A DNA stretch of 64,000 bases. It comes from Campylobacteraceae bacterium. GTDB taxonomy: Bacteria > Campylobacterota > Campylobacteria > Campylobacterales > Arcobacteraceae. The stretch is from contig JABSOM010000014.1 in the NCBI GenBank assembly GCA_013215945.1, forward strand, positions 39,549 to 103,548. The letters run 5' to 3'. A program made the translations under genes and the position numbers. Shown here in pieces: positions 16,529 through 25,393 of this stretch (position 1 is its first letter; each line of letters opens with the position of its first letter). The notes under the pieces were generated by a model. That model was given only the letters and a program-made list of their open reading frames with translations. It was not told the origin of the DNA and made no database searches.

Positions 16529-17719
16529 ATGAGTAAAATATTTTTAGATAGCTTGAAAACTAAACTTGACTCAATACATGAGCAAGGTTTATACAAAAAA
16601 GAGAGAATAATAAATTCTCCTCAAGCGTCGAATATTACGTTAAGTGACGGTTCAGAAGTAATCAACTTTTGTGCCAACAATTATTTAGGACTAGCAAGTA
16701 ATGCAAAAATGAAAACAGCTGCAGCAAACGCGCTAGAAGAATTTGGATATGGAGTTGCATCGGTACGATTTATTTGTGGAACACAAAGCATTCATAAAAA
16801 ATTAGAAAAAAATATTTCTTCTTTTTTACGTACAGAAGATACTATTTTATATTCTTCTTGTTTTGATGCAAATACGGGTTTATTTGAAACACTTTTAGAT
16901 GCAAACGATGCAATAATAAGCGATGAATTAAATCATGCAAGTATTATTGATGGTGTTCGTTTATGTAAAGCAAGCAGATACCGATATAAAAATTCCAATA
17001 TGCAATCTTTGGAAGAACAATTGATTCTTGCAAAAGATTCAAAATTTAAACTCATTGTAACAGATGGTGTGTTTTCTATGGATGGTTCCTTGGCTAATTT
17101 ACCAGAAATTTGCATTTTAGCAAAAAAATACGATGCTATTTTGATGGTAGATGATTCTCATAGTATTGGAGTATTAGGAGAACAAGGCAGAGGAACACCT
17201 TCTCATTATGGTATTGAAGATCAAATTGATATTTATACAGGAACGCTTGGAAAAGCGCTGGGAGGTGCTAGTGGAGGTTATACTTCAGGACGTGCTAACA
17301 TCATTGAATATTTAAGACAACGTTCACGTCCTTACTTATTTTCAAATTCTATTGCACCTATGGTAGCAGCTGCTTCGATTGAAGCCCTTAGTATTTTGCA
17401 AGATTCAAAAGAATTATTGCTTACATTAAAAAATAACAGCAAATATTTCAGAGATGAAATGAGTAAAGCTGGTTTTATTTTAAAAGGTGCCGATCATGCT
17501 ATTGTGCCTGTGTTATTAAAAGAAGCAAAACTAGCAAGTTTAATGGCTTCAAAACTTTTAGAAAAAGGCATTTATGTGATTGCATTTTCTTTTCCCGTTG
17601 TTGCAAAAGGACAAGCGCGTATAAGAATACAACTTAGTGCAACGCACACTAAGGATCAGTTGAATAAAGCTATTTCAGCTTTTACTAGCATTGGTAAAGA
17701 ATTAGGAGTAATTTCATGA
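16529..17719 (+). CDS. kbl: 2-amino-3-ketobutyrate CoA ligase
   Basis: Kbl is a PLP enzyme that cleaves 2-amino-3-ketobutyrate with CoA to glycine and acetyl-CoA, the second step of threonine degradation. The 396-residue product aligns over its whole length with the family. It contains FCANNYLGL, the aspartate in [13 protein letters not shown] and the PLP lysine Lys242 in [10 protein letters not shown]. The upstream ATG at 16496 lacks a ribosome binding site, while the ATG at 16529 has AAGGATAA at good spacing, so the shorter form is chosen. The stop overlaps the tdh start by four bases. Confidence 0.95.
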   Translation: MSKIFLDSLKTKLDSIHEQGLYKKERIINSPQASNITLSDGSEVINFCANNYLGLASNAKMKTAAANALEEFGYGVASVRFICGTQSIHKKLEKNISSFLRTEDTILYSSCFDANTGLFETLLDANDAIISDELNHASIIDGVRLCKASRYRYKNSNMQSLEEQLILAKDSKFKLIVTDGVFSMDGSLANLPEICILAKKYDAILMVDDSHSIGVLGEQGRGTPSHYGIEDQIDIYTGTLGKALGGASGGYTSGRANIIEYLRQRSRPYLFSNSIAPMVAAASIEALSILQDSKELLLTLKNNSKYFRDEMSKAGFILKGADHAIVPVLLKEAKLASLMASKLLEKGIYVIAFSFPVVAKGQARIRIQLSATHTKDQLNKAISAFTSIGKELGVIS

Positions 17720-18747
17720 TGAAAGCATTATCAAAATTACACAATAAAAAAGGAATTTGGCAAGTTGAAGCGCCAATTCCTACACCTGGGCACAATGATT
17801 TATTAATTAAAATAAAAAAAACAGCCATTTGTGGTACAGATATGCATATTTACAATTGGGATGAATGGGCACAAAGAACTATACCTACTCCTATGATTGT
17901 AGGTCATGAATTTGTAGGTGTCGTAGAAGCTATTGGAGAAGAAGTACGTGGTTTTAAAATTGGAGACAGAGTTTCTGGCGAAGGCCATTTAACCTGTGGA
18001 CATTGTAGAAACTGTAGAGCCGGACGCTTGCATTTATGTAGAAATACAAAAGGTGTAGGGGTTAATATTCAAGGATGTTTTGCACAATATTTATGTTTAC
18101 CTGCTTTTAATGCATTTAAACTACCCGCTTCAATTACTGACTCTCAAGCAGCAATCTTTGATCCTTTTGGTAATGCTGTACATACTGCTTTGTCTTTTGA
18201 TTTAGTGGGAGAAGATGTTTTAATAACAGGAGCTGGTCCTATTGGGGCAATGGCTGCATCCGTAGCTTCTCATGTAGGAGCCAGACATATTGTAATTACA
18301 GATATAAATGATCATCGTTTAGAACTTGCTTCAAAAATGGGGGCTACTAGAACGGTTAATGTAGCAGAAGAATCCCTAGAAGATGTTATGAAAAGTTTGA
18401 ATATGTGTGAAGGTTTTGATGTAGGTTTAGAGATGTCAGGAGCTCCTTCTGCTTTTAAAGCTATGCTTAAAAACATGAACAATGGTGGAAAAATTGCCAT
18501 GTTAGGAATTCCACCCAATGAAATGGCAATATCATGGGATGAAGTAATATTCAAAGGTTTGATTATAAAAGGAATTTATGGCAGAGAAATGTTTGAAACT
18601 TGGTATAAGATGGCAAACTTGATTCAATCAGGTTTGGATTTAAACCCTATAATTACTCATGAATTTAAAATAGATGATTTTCAAAAAGGCTTTGATATTA
18701 TGAATTCAGGTCTTTCTGGAAAAGTTATATTAGATTGGCAAGATTAA
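17716..18747 (+). CDS. tdh: L-threonine 3-dehydrogenase
   Basis: Tdh oxidises L-threonine to 2-amino-3-ketobutyrate with NAD. The 343-residue product is very close to the E. coli protein as I remember it. It has catalytic-zinc residues in [15 protein letters not shown] and GHEFVG, a structural-zinc cluster [15 protein letters not shown], and the NAD loop [10 protein letters not shown]. The ATG overlaps the kbl stop, so the pair is translationally coupled in the order kbl-tdh, as in enterobacteria. A strong terminator follows directly. Confidence 0.96.
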   Translation: MMKALSKLHNKKGIWQVEAPIPTPGHNDLLIKIKKTAICGTDMHIYNWDEWAQRTIPTPMIVGHEFVGVVEAIGEEVRGFKIGDRVSGEGHLTCGHCRNCRAGRLHLCRNTKGVGVNIQGCFAQYLCLPAFNAFKLPASITDSQAAIFDPFGNAVHTALSFDLVGEDVLITGAGPIGAMAASVASHVGARHIVITDINDHRLELASKMGATRTVNVAEESLEDVMKSLNMCEGFDVGLEMSGAPSAFKAMLKNMNNGGKIAMLGIPPNEMAISWDEVIFKGLIIKGIYGREMFETWYKMANLIQSGLDLNPIITHEFKIDDFQKGFDIMNSGLSGKVILDWQD

Positions 18748-18778
18748 AAACAAAGGAGAATCCTTTGTTTTTATTTTT
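18746..18778 (+). terminator. Terminator of kbl-tdh
   Basis: A perfect 12-bp stem (AAAAACAAAGGA / TCCTTTGTTTTT) with a GAA loop starts at the tdh stop codon and runs into TTTTTATTTTT. Confidence 0.9.
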
Positions 18779-18901
18779 ACAATATATTTTTTCTTCCACA
18801 ACAACTCCCCTTATATTTTTCTAAGAAAATAAGATCGAATTAATAGTATCTATTTTTCAAATAAAATTCTACTTTGTAATGAGATTGTAATTATATAGTG
18901 C

Positions 18902-18907
18902 TATACT
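18902..18907 (+). promoter_or_regulatory. -10 box placed for a leaderless phoH transcript
   Basis: TATACT ends seven bases before the PhoH-family ATG at 18914, so transcription would start at or next to the A of the ATG. No ribosome binding site is present in the preceding bases (CTTTTTCT). Confidence 0.45.
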
Positions 18908-18913
18908 TTTTCT

Positions 18914-20290
18914 ATGAAAGAAAAAATATATGTCATCGATACAAACATCATTTTACAAAATATCCAAAACCTATACAGAATCTCTGATAATGGTACAAAT
19001 ATTTTAGTCGTACCAGAAACTGTTCTTTTTGAATTAGAAGACAAAAAAAAGTTATCAAGCGAGTTGGGTTATTATTCAAGAGCGTTTGCCAGACTACTGG
19101 CAAAAATGAAAACAAAAGAGATTGATCATAAAAAAGGCTTTAAGGTAGTTAAATACTTTAATGATGAACTGGTACTTCATGTAATTGCAAAAGATACATA
19201 TGAAGAGAACATAGAACAAGTGCATTTAAGTGAATGCAATGATAAACGTATCATTGAAGTTGCTGTTATTGCACAAGAATATTATAAAGGTTCTCAAGTA
19301 ATATTCTTATCTTTAGATGTATATGCAAGAACCTTTGCACAATTTAAAGCTATAAAAACAGAAACACTTCATGATGATAAATCAACCGTTCCTCGTTTTG
19401 AATTTATCAAAAACTTTAATTTGGATTCATCTGTATTTAATACTTTAGATGGCAAAAGAATTAAAGATATAGATAAAGATTATAGTTTACAAAATTTTTC
19501 TTATTCTTTTAACAGTGAAGATGGAAACAAAACATATGCTTTAGTACATAATGAAAAAATAGATCTTTTAAAAGAAAATGACTTTAAAGCTTTGAGTGTA
19601 AAACCGGTTAATTTAAAACAAAAACTTTTTACAAAAGCCATATTATCAAATGCTTTTGATTTATTAGTAATTGATGCAAAAGCAGGTTCGGGAAAAACAT
19701 TAATGTCTGTAGTATCGGCAATCAGACTTATTGATTTAGGAATGTATGACAAAATAATCTATGTTAGAAATTCAATTGAATCTTTAGATAAAGGTGCTGA
19801 TATTGGTTATTTATCTGGGAATGATGAAAAGTTTAGAATTTATAATATGGCATTAAACGATACCCTAGAATTTATCTCAAAAAAACATCTTAAAAAAAGT
19901 GAAAACAGAGAAAATAAAGAATCTATTGAATCAAAAATAAATGAACTGACTTCTAAATACTGTATAGAAACCCTATGGCCTGGTGAAGCTAGAGGAAGAA
20001 CCCTAGGAAATGCTATTGTAATTATGGATGAGTGGCAAAATTCAAGTGAAAAAACCACTCAACTTATTTTATCAAGACTGGATGAAACATGTATGGCAAT
20101 CGTTATTGGTTCAAACAGACAAATTGATAATATGTATTTAAACAAATATAATAATGGTTTAACATCTTTACTCAAACAAACCAACAATGCTCACGAAGAA
20201 CTAAATATGTTTGCTATTGAACTGGAAAAAGCAGTGCGTGGAAAATTTGCAGAATTTACAGAACGTATTTTTGAAAAAGGAAATAAATAA
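18914..20290 (+). CDS. PIN domain-PhoH family ATPase
   Basis: The 458-residue protein combines an N-terminal PIN nuclease domain (about 1-150, with Asp9 in YVIDTN and a late LSLDVYAR) with a PhoH ATPase domain (about 215-455). The Walker A motif is AKAGSGKT at 255-262 and the Walker B segment is IVIMDEWQN at 368-376, where most family members have DEAQN. The family (PhoH2 type) is described as RNA helicase/RNase in some bacteria. No toxin or antitoxin partner is adjacent. The gene appears to lack a leader. Confidence 0.88.
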   Translation: MKEKIYVIDTNIILQNIQNLYRISDNGTNILVVPETVLFELEDKKKLSSELGYYSRAFARLLAKMKTKEIDHKKGFKVVKYFNDELVLHVIAKDTYEENIEQVHLSECNDKRIIEVAVIAQEYYKGSQVIFLSLDVYARTFAQFKAIKTETLHDDKSTVPRFEFIKNFNLDSSVFNTLDGKRIKDIDKDYSLQNFSYSFNSEDGNKTYALVHNEKIDLLKENDFKALSVKPVNLKQKLFTKAILSNAFDLLVIDAKAGSGKTLMSVVSAIRLIDLGMYDKIIYVRNSIESLDKGADIGYLSGNDEKFRIYNMALNDTLEFISKKHLKKSENRENKESIESKINELTSKYCIETLWPGEARGRTLGNAIVIMDEWQNSSEKTTQLILSRLDETCMAIVIGSNRQIDNMYLNKYNNGLTSLLKQTNNAHEELNMFAIELEKAVRGKFAEFTERIFEKGNK

Positions 20291-20421
20291 ACGCTTAATT
20301 AATAGTTGGAATTTATTTTTCAAAAAGGATACACTTAACATTTGTAAAACATAAGCATGAAACACCTATTGATATTCAAAAAAAAACTATTAAAAATATT
20401 CACTCTTATTAAATTTCAAAA

Positions 20422-21039
20422 CTAAATAGCTTTCCAATGAGAAAGATGTTTAGGGTCTAAATTCTTTTTTACATGCAAACACAAAAGTGGAAAAAACTTC
20501 AAAAAATCTTTTTCTAGAACATCAATATTACTGCAAACAGCAGGATAATATGAAGAAGCACTTTCTCTTTTTAATAAGCGTGGAGATAAACGTTTGTCCA
20601 TACGTAAAAAAGATTTCTCCAGGTCTTCCATACTTTTATATTTACTTAAAAAATCATAAACAATAAGATTAGAAACAAAATCCTTTGCTTTTATAGGAAA
20701 AGAACTTTTTCGTAAAGCGGCCTTTTTATAAAAGTCACTAAGATATTCTTCTAAAGAAATAGGTGAAAATACATGCCAGTTTTTTGTTAAAAAATAATCA
20801 TAAGTCAAATCAATAACAACTGCTTTAAGAAGACCTTTTTCTCTTAGGCATTTTTTACTTTTAGATACTATATCATGTGAATCTGTAAAAGAATCGATTT
20901 TTTGATGGGTTTTCATACCCATAATAAGTTCATTACTAGCGCCTATCCAGTATCTTCCTTTCATGGGATCATTTAAGATATTTCCCAATTGAAAGTCTGT
21001 TTTTTTTTCTGATAAAAATAAGTGTGCTAACCAATTCAT
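20422..21039 (-). CDS. acpH: Acyl carrier protein phosphodiesterase (AcpH family)
   Basis: The 205-residue protein matches AcpH/DUF479. It opens MNWLAHLFLS, has a G-N-x-L-N-D-P-M-K-G segment (20-28), the His/Asp region HQKIDSFTDSHDIV (45-58) and DLTYDYFLTKNW near 97-108. AcpH removes the 4'-phosphopantetheine arm from acyl carrier protein. The conserved histidine and aspartate residues are present. Convergent with phoH, it stands alone. Confidence 0.85.
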   Translation of the reverse strand: MNWLAHLFLSEKKTDFQLGNILNDPMKGRYWIGASNELIMGMKTHQKIDSFTDSHDIVSKSKKCLREKGLLKAVVIDLTYDYFLTKNWHVFSPISLEEYLSDFYKKAALRKSSFPIKAKDFVSNLIVYDFLSKYKSMEDLEKSFLRMDKRLSPRLLKRESASSYYPAVCSNIDVLEKDFLKFFPLLCLHVKKNLDPKHLSHWKAI

Positions 21040-21120
21040 TTAATATCCAAACAATTCTTTTGTATTAAAAGAAGTATACTCTAATCTGATAAACAAAGAA
21101 TGAAAGCAGATTTTTTTGGT

Positions 21121-21126
21121 TATAAT
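21121..21126 (+). promoter_or_regulatory. -10 box of the small acidic protein/transporter operon
   Basis: TATAAT in the context TTTTTTTGGTTATAATTAG, 22 bases before the ATG at 21149. Confidence 0.55.
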
Positions 21127-21148
21127 TAGAAAAAAATAAAGAGAGATT

Positions 21149-21409
21149 ATGAGTAAAGTTAAAGAACTTGAAATACTATTAAAAGAAGACGTTTTAGTAG
21201 AAGTAGAAGAAAATATTGAAGAAGCCCTTAATATACTTGATAAAAAAAAGAACAATAAAGAAGCAAAAGAAGAATTAGAATATATGGAAGAAATTCAAGC
21301 CTATTTTAATGATGTGATTATAGATATTGACAACAATAAATTAAGCGAAAAAGATGCAGAAGATATTCTTGAAGTTTTAGAAGAAATGAGAATTGAAAAT
21401 CAAGTTTAA
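21149..21409 (+). CDS. Small acidic coiled-coil protein, unknown function
   Basis: The 86-residue product is strongly charged (about half Glu, Asp and Lys) and predicted to be mostly helical with coiled-coil heptads. I do not recognise a family. It has a ribosome binding site (AAAGAGAG), its own promoter box, and lies 14 bases upstream of the sulfur-compound transporter gene. It may therefore be co-expressed with the transporter, perhaps as a cytoplasmic accessory, which is only a guess. Confidence 0.6.
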   Translation: MSKVKELEILLKEDVLVEVEENIEEALNILDKKKNNKEAKEELEYMEEIQAYFNDVIIDIDNNKLSEKDAEDILEVLEEMRIENQV

Positions 21410-21423
21410 GAAGTAGGAGAAAC

Positions 21424-22500
21424 ATGTTAGATTTAGAAACATATCAAATAGTTAACGTTTTGGCTGTATGTATAGGCCTTATTTTTGGCATGATTGCTCA
21501 AAAAAAACAATTTTGTTTTTCTGGATCTATCAAAGACTATATTCTAACAAAATCCACAAAACGCGCTTCATCAGTCATCATGGCTATGCTTGTAGCAATT
21601 ATATCTTCACAAAGTTTGTTTTTTTACTATGATATTGATATTAGTCAAAGTATTTATTACAAAGAAAATATCAATTATTTTGCCATAATTTTTGGCTCTT
21701 GTTTATTTGGAGCAGGAATGATGATAGCAGATGGATGTGGGAACAGATCTTTAGTAAAATTTGCCCAAGGTGATAGTAATGCTTTAGTAACCTTGCTGTT
21801 TATTGCTATTTTTGCTTATGGTACGAGTAAAGGTTTTTTAAGCGGTTTTTTACGTCCTTTTACTCAAAATGATTATTTAATAGAACTTTCATCTTATATT
21901 ACAAACATATCATTAAATATATATGCGCTTATATTTGTATTGTTTGTATTACTGGCATTTTTTGTAAGAAAAATCAAACGTATTTTTTCTTTAGCAGATG
22001 GTTTTTTCATTGGTTTATTAATTGCTTGTGCTTGGGCTTTAACTGGAATTCTAGGCGAAGAAAGTATGGAAAGACTTATTGATTTACAAGCTATAAGTTT
22101 TATTTATCCAAGTGCTCAAAGTTTAGAGCTTTTTATGTTTTATCAAGTAAATGAACTGCAGTTTTCAGTTGCTTTATTATTAGGTGTTGTTTTAGGTTCA
22201 TTTTTAATGTCATCTGTAAATAAAAAATACAGTTTTGGCTGTACCTCCAATGTCAATATAAATAAAGTAAAATACAATATGATAGGTGGAGCACTTATGG
22301 GTACTGGTGGGATATTATCCATTGGATGTACAGTAGGTCAAGGATTAAGTGGTTTATCTACCCTTGCATTTTCATCTTTATTGGCCATTGTTTGTATTTT
22401 TATTTCAGGTTTTATAACAGCAAAAATTTTAAACAAGTATAATAAATTACCCATGTGTTTCATATTTGAATGGAACGATACGTCCAATTATCAAATTTAA
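21424..22500 (+). CDS. YeeE/YedE (TsuA-type) thiosulfate or sulfur-compound transporter
   Basis: A 358-residue inner-membrane protein with about nine helices and the YeeE/YedE family cysteines. These are Cys31 (KKQFCFSG), Cys105 (ADGCGNRSL), Cys273 (SFGCTSN) and Cys302 (SIGCTVGQGLSG). In the thiosulfate transporter TsuA, conserved cysteines relay the substrate through the pore. The two inverted halves are visible. With soxB in the same region of the chromosome, thiosulfate or another reduced sulfur compound is a likely substrate. It has a good site (AGTAGGAGAAAC). Confidence 0.85.
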   Translation: MLDLETYQIVNVLAVCIGLIFGMIAQKKQFCFSGSIKDYILTKSTKRASSVIMAMLVAIISSQSLFFYYDIDISQSIYYKENINYFAIIFGSCLFGAGMMIADGCGNRSLVKFAQGDSNALVTLLFIAIFAYGTSKGFLSGFLRPFTQNDYLIELSSYITNISLNIYALIFVLFVLLAFFVRKIKRIFSLADGFFIGLLIACAWALTGILGEESMERLIDLQAISFIYPSAQSLELFMFYQVNELQFSVALLLGVVLGSFLMSSVNKKYSFGCTSNVNINKVKYNMIGGALMGTGGILSIGCTVGQGLSGLSTLAFSSLLAIVCIFISGFITAKILNKYNKLPMCFIFEWNDTSNYQI

Positions 22501-22521
22501 AAACACCTGCATATTTTTTTA

Positions 22522-23253
22522 TTATAGGGAAGATGTTTTATTATAAACAACTGGCATTTGACCTTGCCATTTGTCCCAAGTATCACTATTAATATGTAAA
22601 GTACTCATTAAATGTGCTACATTTATTCGTGAAGTACTTCCTGAATTAAAAATAGCACTTCTAATGGGTGAAGCATATAATTCATACTCACTTTGTTTTA
22701 TTTCATTAATTAATGCATCCGGCCTTATTATACACCATTGCAAATATTCATTATTTTGTCCAATGATTTTTCTTAAATAATCACTTGCATTTTCATTGTC
22801 TTTATGAGGAGGAATTAAATTACGAAGTACAGACATAATGCATTTTTGTGCAAATGAAATTTTTTCATTTAAATCACGATTAGAATTACCAGCAGTATTC
22901 ATTAAAATAAATTTTCTAATATTTTTTTCTTTTTGTTCCTGAATTACTTCACAGAATCGTTTAGTAATCTCACAAACAAGATTTCTAGGATCAAAATACA
23001 TTCCTTTTATACTTAAGGTATGGCCTAAACAAGAAAAGACACTTTTCACATCACTAAGAAGTAAAGATATGTCCTCTTTGCTTAAGTCATAAACATTTGT
23101 CCTAATTATTTCTACATTTTCATGCTTAATAAAATCATCCTCTAAAAAAGCACCTTTTCTTAATATGATTTTTACTTTAATATTTTGTAATACTAAGAAA
23201 CTAAGTAATAGTTTTCCAGTAGCTCCACTTGCCCCTAAAATTAATACCGACAT
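22522..23253 (-). CDS. NAD(P)-binding nucleoside-diphosphate-sugar epimerase-like protein
   Basis: The 243-residue protein has a Rossmann fold of the atypical SDR type. The nucleotide loop LGASGATGKLL is at 5-15, and it has VKSVFSCLGHTL near 68-79 and LMNTAGN near 117-123. Members are NAD(P)H-binding reductases or regulators related to flavin reductase and NmrA. No catalytic Tyr-x-x-x-Lys is obvious. Together with the gene at 23274 it forms a two-gene minus-strand unit with a 20-base gap. Confidence 0.72.
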   Translation of the reverse strand: MSVLILGASGATGKLLLSFLVLQNIKVKIILRKGAFLEDDFIKHENVEIIRTNVYDLSKEDISLLLSDVKSVFSCLGHTLSIKGMYFDPRNLVCEITKRFCEVIQEQKEKNIRKFILMNTAGNSNRDLNEKISFAQKCIMSVLRNLIPPHKDNENASDYLRKIIGQNNEYLQWCIIRPDALINEIKQSEYELYASPIRSAIFNSGSTSRINVAHLMSTLHINSDTWDKWQGQMPVVYNKTSSL

Positions 23254-23273
23254 TATTTTCCTTTAAGATACGT

Positions 23274-24023
23274 TTAATCTTCTAAAACCTTAGCATATTC
23301 TAAAGCATAGGCCCATGCTTTTTCATCTCTTATATTGGCTTTATTTATAGCTTTTTTATAATCATAAGAAACGCTATGTAAAACAATATTATATTCATTT
23401 TTGTTAATGTCAAGAATGATATAAGAAGCTTTTGGACTCAAGTTCTCAATGTTATGTAAACAAGGATTAGAACTTTTAAAGGCTTGAAGACCTATAGAAC
23501 CAGGATTAATTACAACTTGCCCATTGCTTAAATTAACACATCTGGCTTTGTGTGAATGCCCGCAAAGTACAAATTTAGATTCTACATCATCAATGAGTTT
23601 AATAATCTCTTTTTCATTTCTTAAAACTGCTTGCCCAGAACTCACATCTTCTAATAAATATTTAGAATCATCATGTTGTGTTCCATGAGTAAAATAAACA
23701 TCCTCGTTCAAAAATTTTTCAAAAGGTAAATCTTGAATCCAATACAGCACTTCTTCTTTTAAATCCTCATAAACAAATTTAAGCAAAGAATCATTTTTTA
23801 GCTGATCTAACGATGCTTCTAGGATTTTTCTGTCTTCGTCTCCACACACTGTTATAAATTTATGTTTTTGCAATAAATCAAACGTTTCTCGTGGAGCGAT
23901 TGGCCCATAAAATGAATCTCCAAGATTAATCATATGATCTACATTTTTATTTTCTATGTCTTTTATTATTTCTTCTAATGCATACACATTAGATTTAATA
24001 TCTGATACAATAGCTATTCTCAT
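23274..24023 (-). CDS. Metallophosphoesterase-like protein with altered metal site
   Basis: The 249-residue product has a calcineurin-type fold (YfcE/DUF2437-like), seen from IAIVSDIKSN at 3-12, NLGDSFYGP, LCGHSHKAR and VVINPGSIG. Catalytic enzymes have S-D-x-H-G/S-N and G-N-H-D, whereas here the first histidine is lysine (SDIKSN) and G-N-H-D has become G-D-E-D. The start at 24023 is chosen over a longer one because AAGGGAAAG precedes it. Phosphatase activity is doubtful, so a binding role is possible. Confidence 0.7.
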   Translation of the reverse strand: MRIAIVSDIKSNVYALEEIIKDIENKNVDHMINLGDSFYGPIAPRETFDLLQKHKFITVCGDEDRKILEASLDQLKNDSLLKFVYEDLKEEVLYWIQDLPFEKFLNEDVYFTHGTQHDDSKYLLEDVSSGQAVLRNEKEIIKLIDDVESKFVLCGHSHKARCVNLSNGQVVINPGSIGLQAFKSSNPCLHNIENLSPKASYIILDINKNEYNIVLHSVSYDYKKAINKANIRDEKAWAYALEYAKVLED

Positions 24024-24175
24024 TCTTTCCCTTAATCCTAGAATAATAATTTTATGAAAGTATAACAAAAAAGCAGTTTTTCTTTGATTATCTTTTCTGA
24101 AATATTCCATAATAAGAATACTTTATTTTTTTAACTTAAAAAATTATTCAGCTCTTTACTTAAATATTCTTTTGT

Positions 24176-24181
24176 TATAAT
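24176..24181 (+). promoter_or_regulatory. -10 box of the diguanylate cyclase gene
   Basis: TATAAT in TTTTGTTATAATTAAG, 27 bases before the ATG. An AAAGGA ribosome binding site follows at about 24199. Confidence 0.55.
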
Positions 24182-24208
24182 TAAGTTATTTCTATTCAAA
24201 GGATAATT

Positions 24209-25231
24209 ATGAGTTCTTATTATTCTCATTCTTCGCTTAAAGAATCTGAAAAAACCCTTCATTATATTTTGGATACCATAAGTGATGGAGTATGGGATTG
24301 GAATGCTTGTACAGGAAGAGTAGAAAGAAGTCCAAGTTGGTATCGTATGCTAAACTATGACATTCATTCAATGAAAAAAGATATTTTCACCTGGGAGAAT
24401 TTAATTCATCCAGATGATTACGAAAGAGTAATGAAACATTTTGAGTCCTATCTCAATAAAACAATTCTCCAATACCACATCAAATATCGTTGTAAAAAAG
24501 CAGATGGTTCTTATTTATGGATTCAAGATACAGCTAAAATTGTTGAAGAAAAAAAAGATGGAACAGTGCTTAGAATGATTGGCTCACATGTCAATATTAA
24601 TAAAGAGGAAATCTTTTATAAACAAATACAAGAACAAAACAAATCCCTAATAATCAATCAAAGTTCACTTGAGAATATCATAAAAGAAAGAACAAAAGAG
24701 CTTGAAAAACTCAATAAAAAACTTGAAAAAAAGATAGAAAAAAGTGAATACAATGCTTTTCATGATGTTTTGACGGGTATCTATAATCGACGTAAGTTTG
24801 AAGAATTATTAAATAATGAAATGAACAGAGCCAAACGTTATTCACATCCCTTAAGCCTAATCTTACTTGATATCGATAATTTTAAAAACATCAATGATAA
24901 GCTAGGGCATAGAAGAGGAGATAAAGTTCTAAAACATTTGGCCTCTTTATTGCAAAAAAACATTAGAAATATGGATCTTATTGCTAGATGGGGAGGAGAC
25001 GAGTTTATTTTAGTTTTACCAAATACAGAAAAAAAACAAGCGAAAGAAAAAGCAGACAAGTTAAAGATTTTAATAGAAAATACTCTTAAAATAAAAAACA
25101 CCCCCATTACTTGTAGTTTTGGAGTCAGTCAATTTGAAAGTGAAGACAGTAAACTTACTCTTTTTGAGCGTACAGATAAAGCCTTGTTTTTGTCCAAAAA
25201 AAACAATAGAAATACTGTTACTCTCTTATAA
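24209..25231 (+). CDS. Diguanylate cyclase with PAS sensor domain
   Basis: The 340-residue soluble protein has a PAS/PAC domain (about 15-135, with a PAS core GVWDWNACTGRVERSPSW and the PAC segment near 100-130). A coiled coil follows (about 138-180), then a GGDEF domain with the intact signature at 262-266 (RWGGDEFILVLPN). An RxxD inhibitory site (Arg253, Asp256) lies five residues before it, so product inhibition by c-di-GMP is expected. It should make c-di-GMP in response to a small ligand or redox signal sensed by PAS. No membrane anchor is present. Confidence 0.92.
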   Translation: MSSYYSHSSLKESEKTLHYILDTISDGVWDWNACTGRVERSPSWYRMLNYDIHSMKKDIFTWENLIHPDDYERVMKHFESYLNKTILQYHIKYRCKKADGSYLWIQDTAKIVEEKKDGTVLRMIGSHVNINKEEIFYKQIQEQNKSLIINQSSLENIIKERTKELEKLNKKLEKKIEKSEYNAFHDVLTGIYNRRKFEELLNNEMNRAKRYSHPLSLILLDIDNFKNINDKLGHRRGDKVLKHLASLLQKNIRNMDLIARWGGDEFILVLPNTEKKQAKEKADKLKILIENTLKIKNTPITCSFGVSQFESEDSKLTLFERTDKALFLSKKNNRNTVTLL

Positions 25232-25263
25232 AAAAAGCCTTAATATAATATTATTTATACTTT

Positions 25264-25368
25264 TTAATAATTTTTTTGTCTTTCTTTATTTTCCATATCT
25301 TTTATAACTTCTTCTTTTTCAAATGCATTTGATTTAATAACTGTTTTATATTCTCTAATACTAATCAT
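25264..25368 (-). CDS. Small basic peptide gene downstream of a chemoreceptor
   Basis: The ORF encodes 34 residues (MISIREYKTVIKSN... ending RQKNY), mostly charged and helical. An AAGGAAAG ribosome binding site lies 8 bases before its ATG, and the gene starts 25 bases after the stop of the chemoreceptor gene on the same strand, so it can be read on that transcript. No family is recognised. Support comes from the ribosome binding site and coding-like composition only. Confidence 0.4.
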   Translation of the reverse strand: MISIREYKTVIKSNAFEKEEVIKDMENKERQKNY

Positions 25369-25393
25369 TTTTTCTTTCCTTAGCCAAGTGTAA

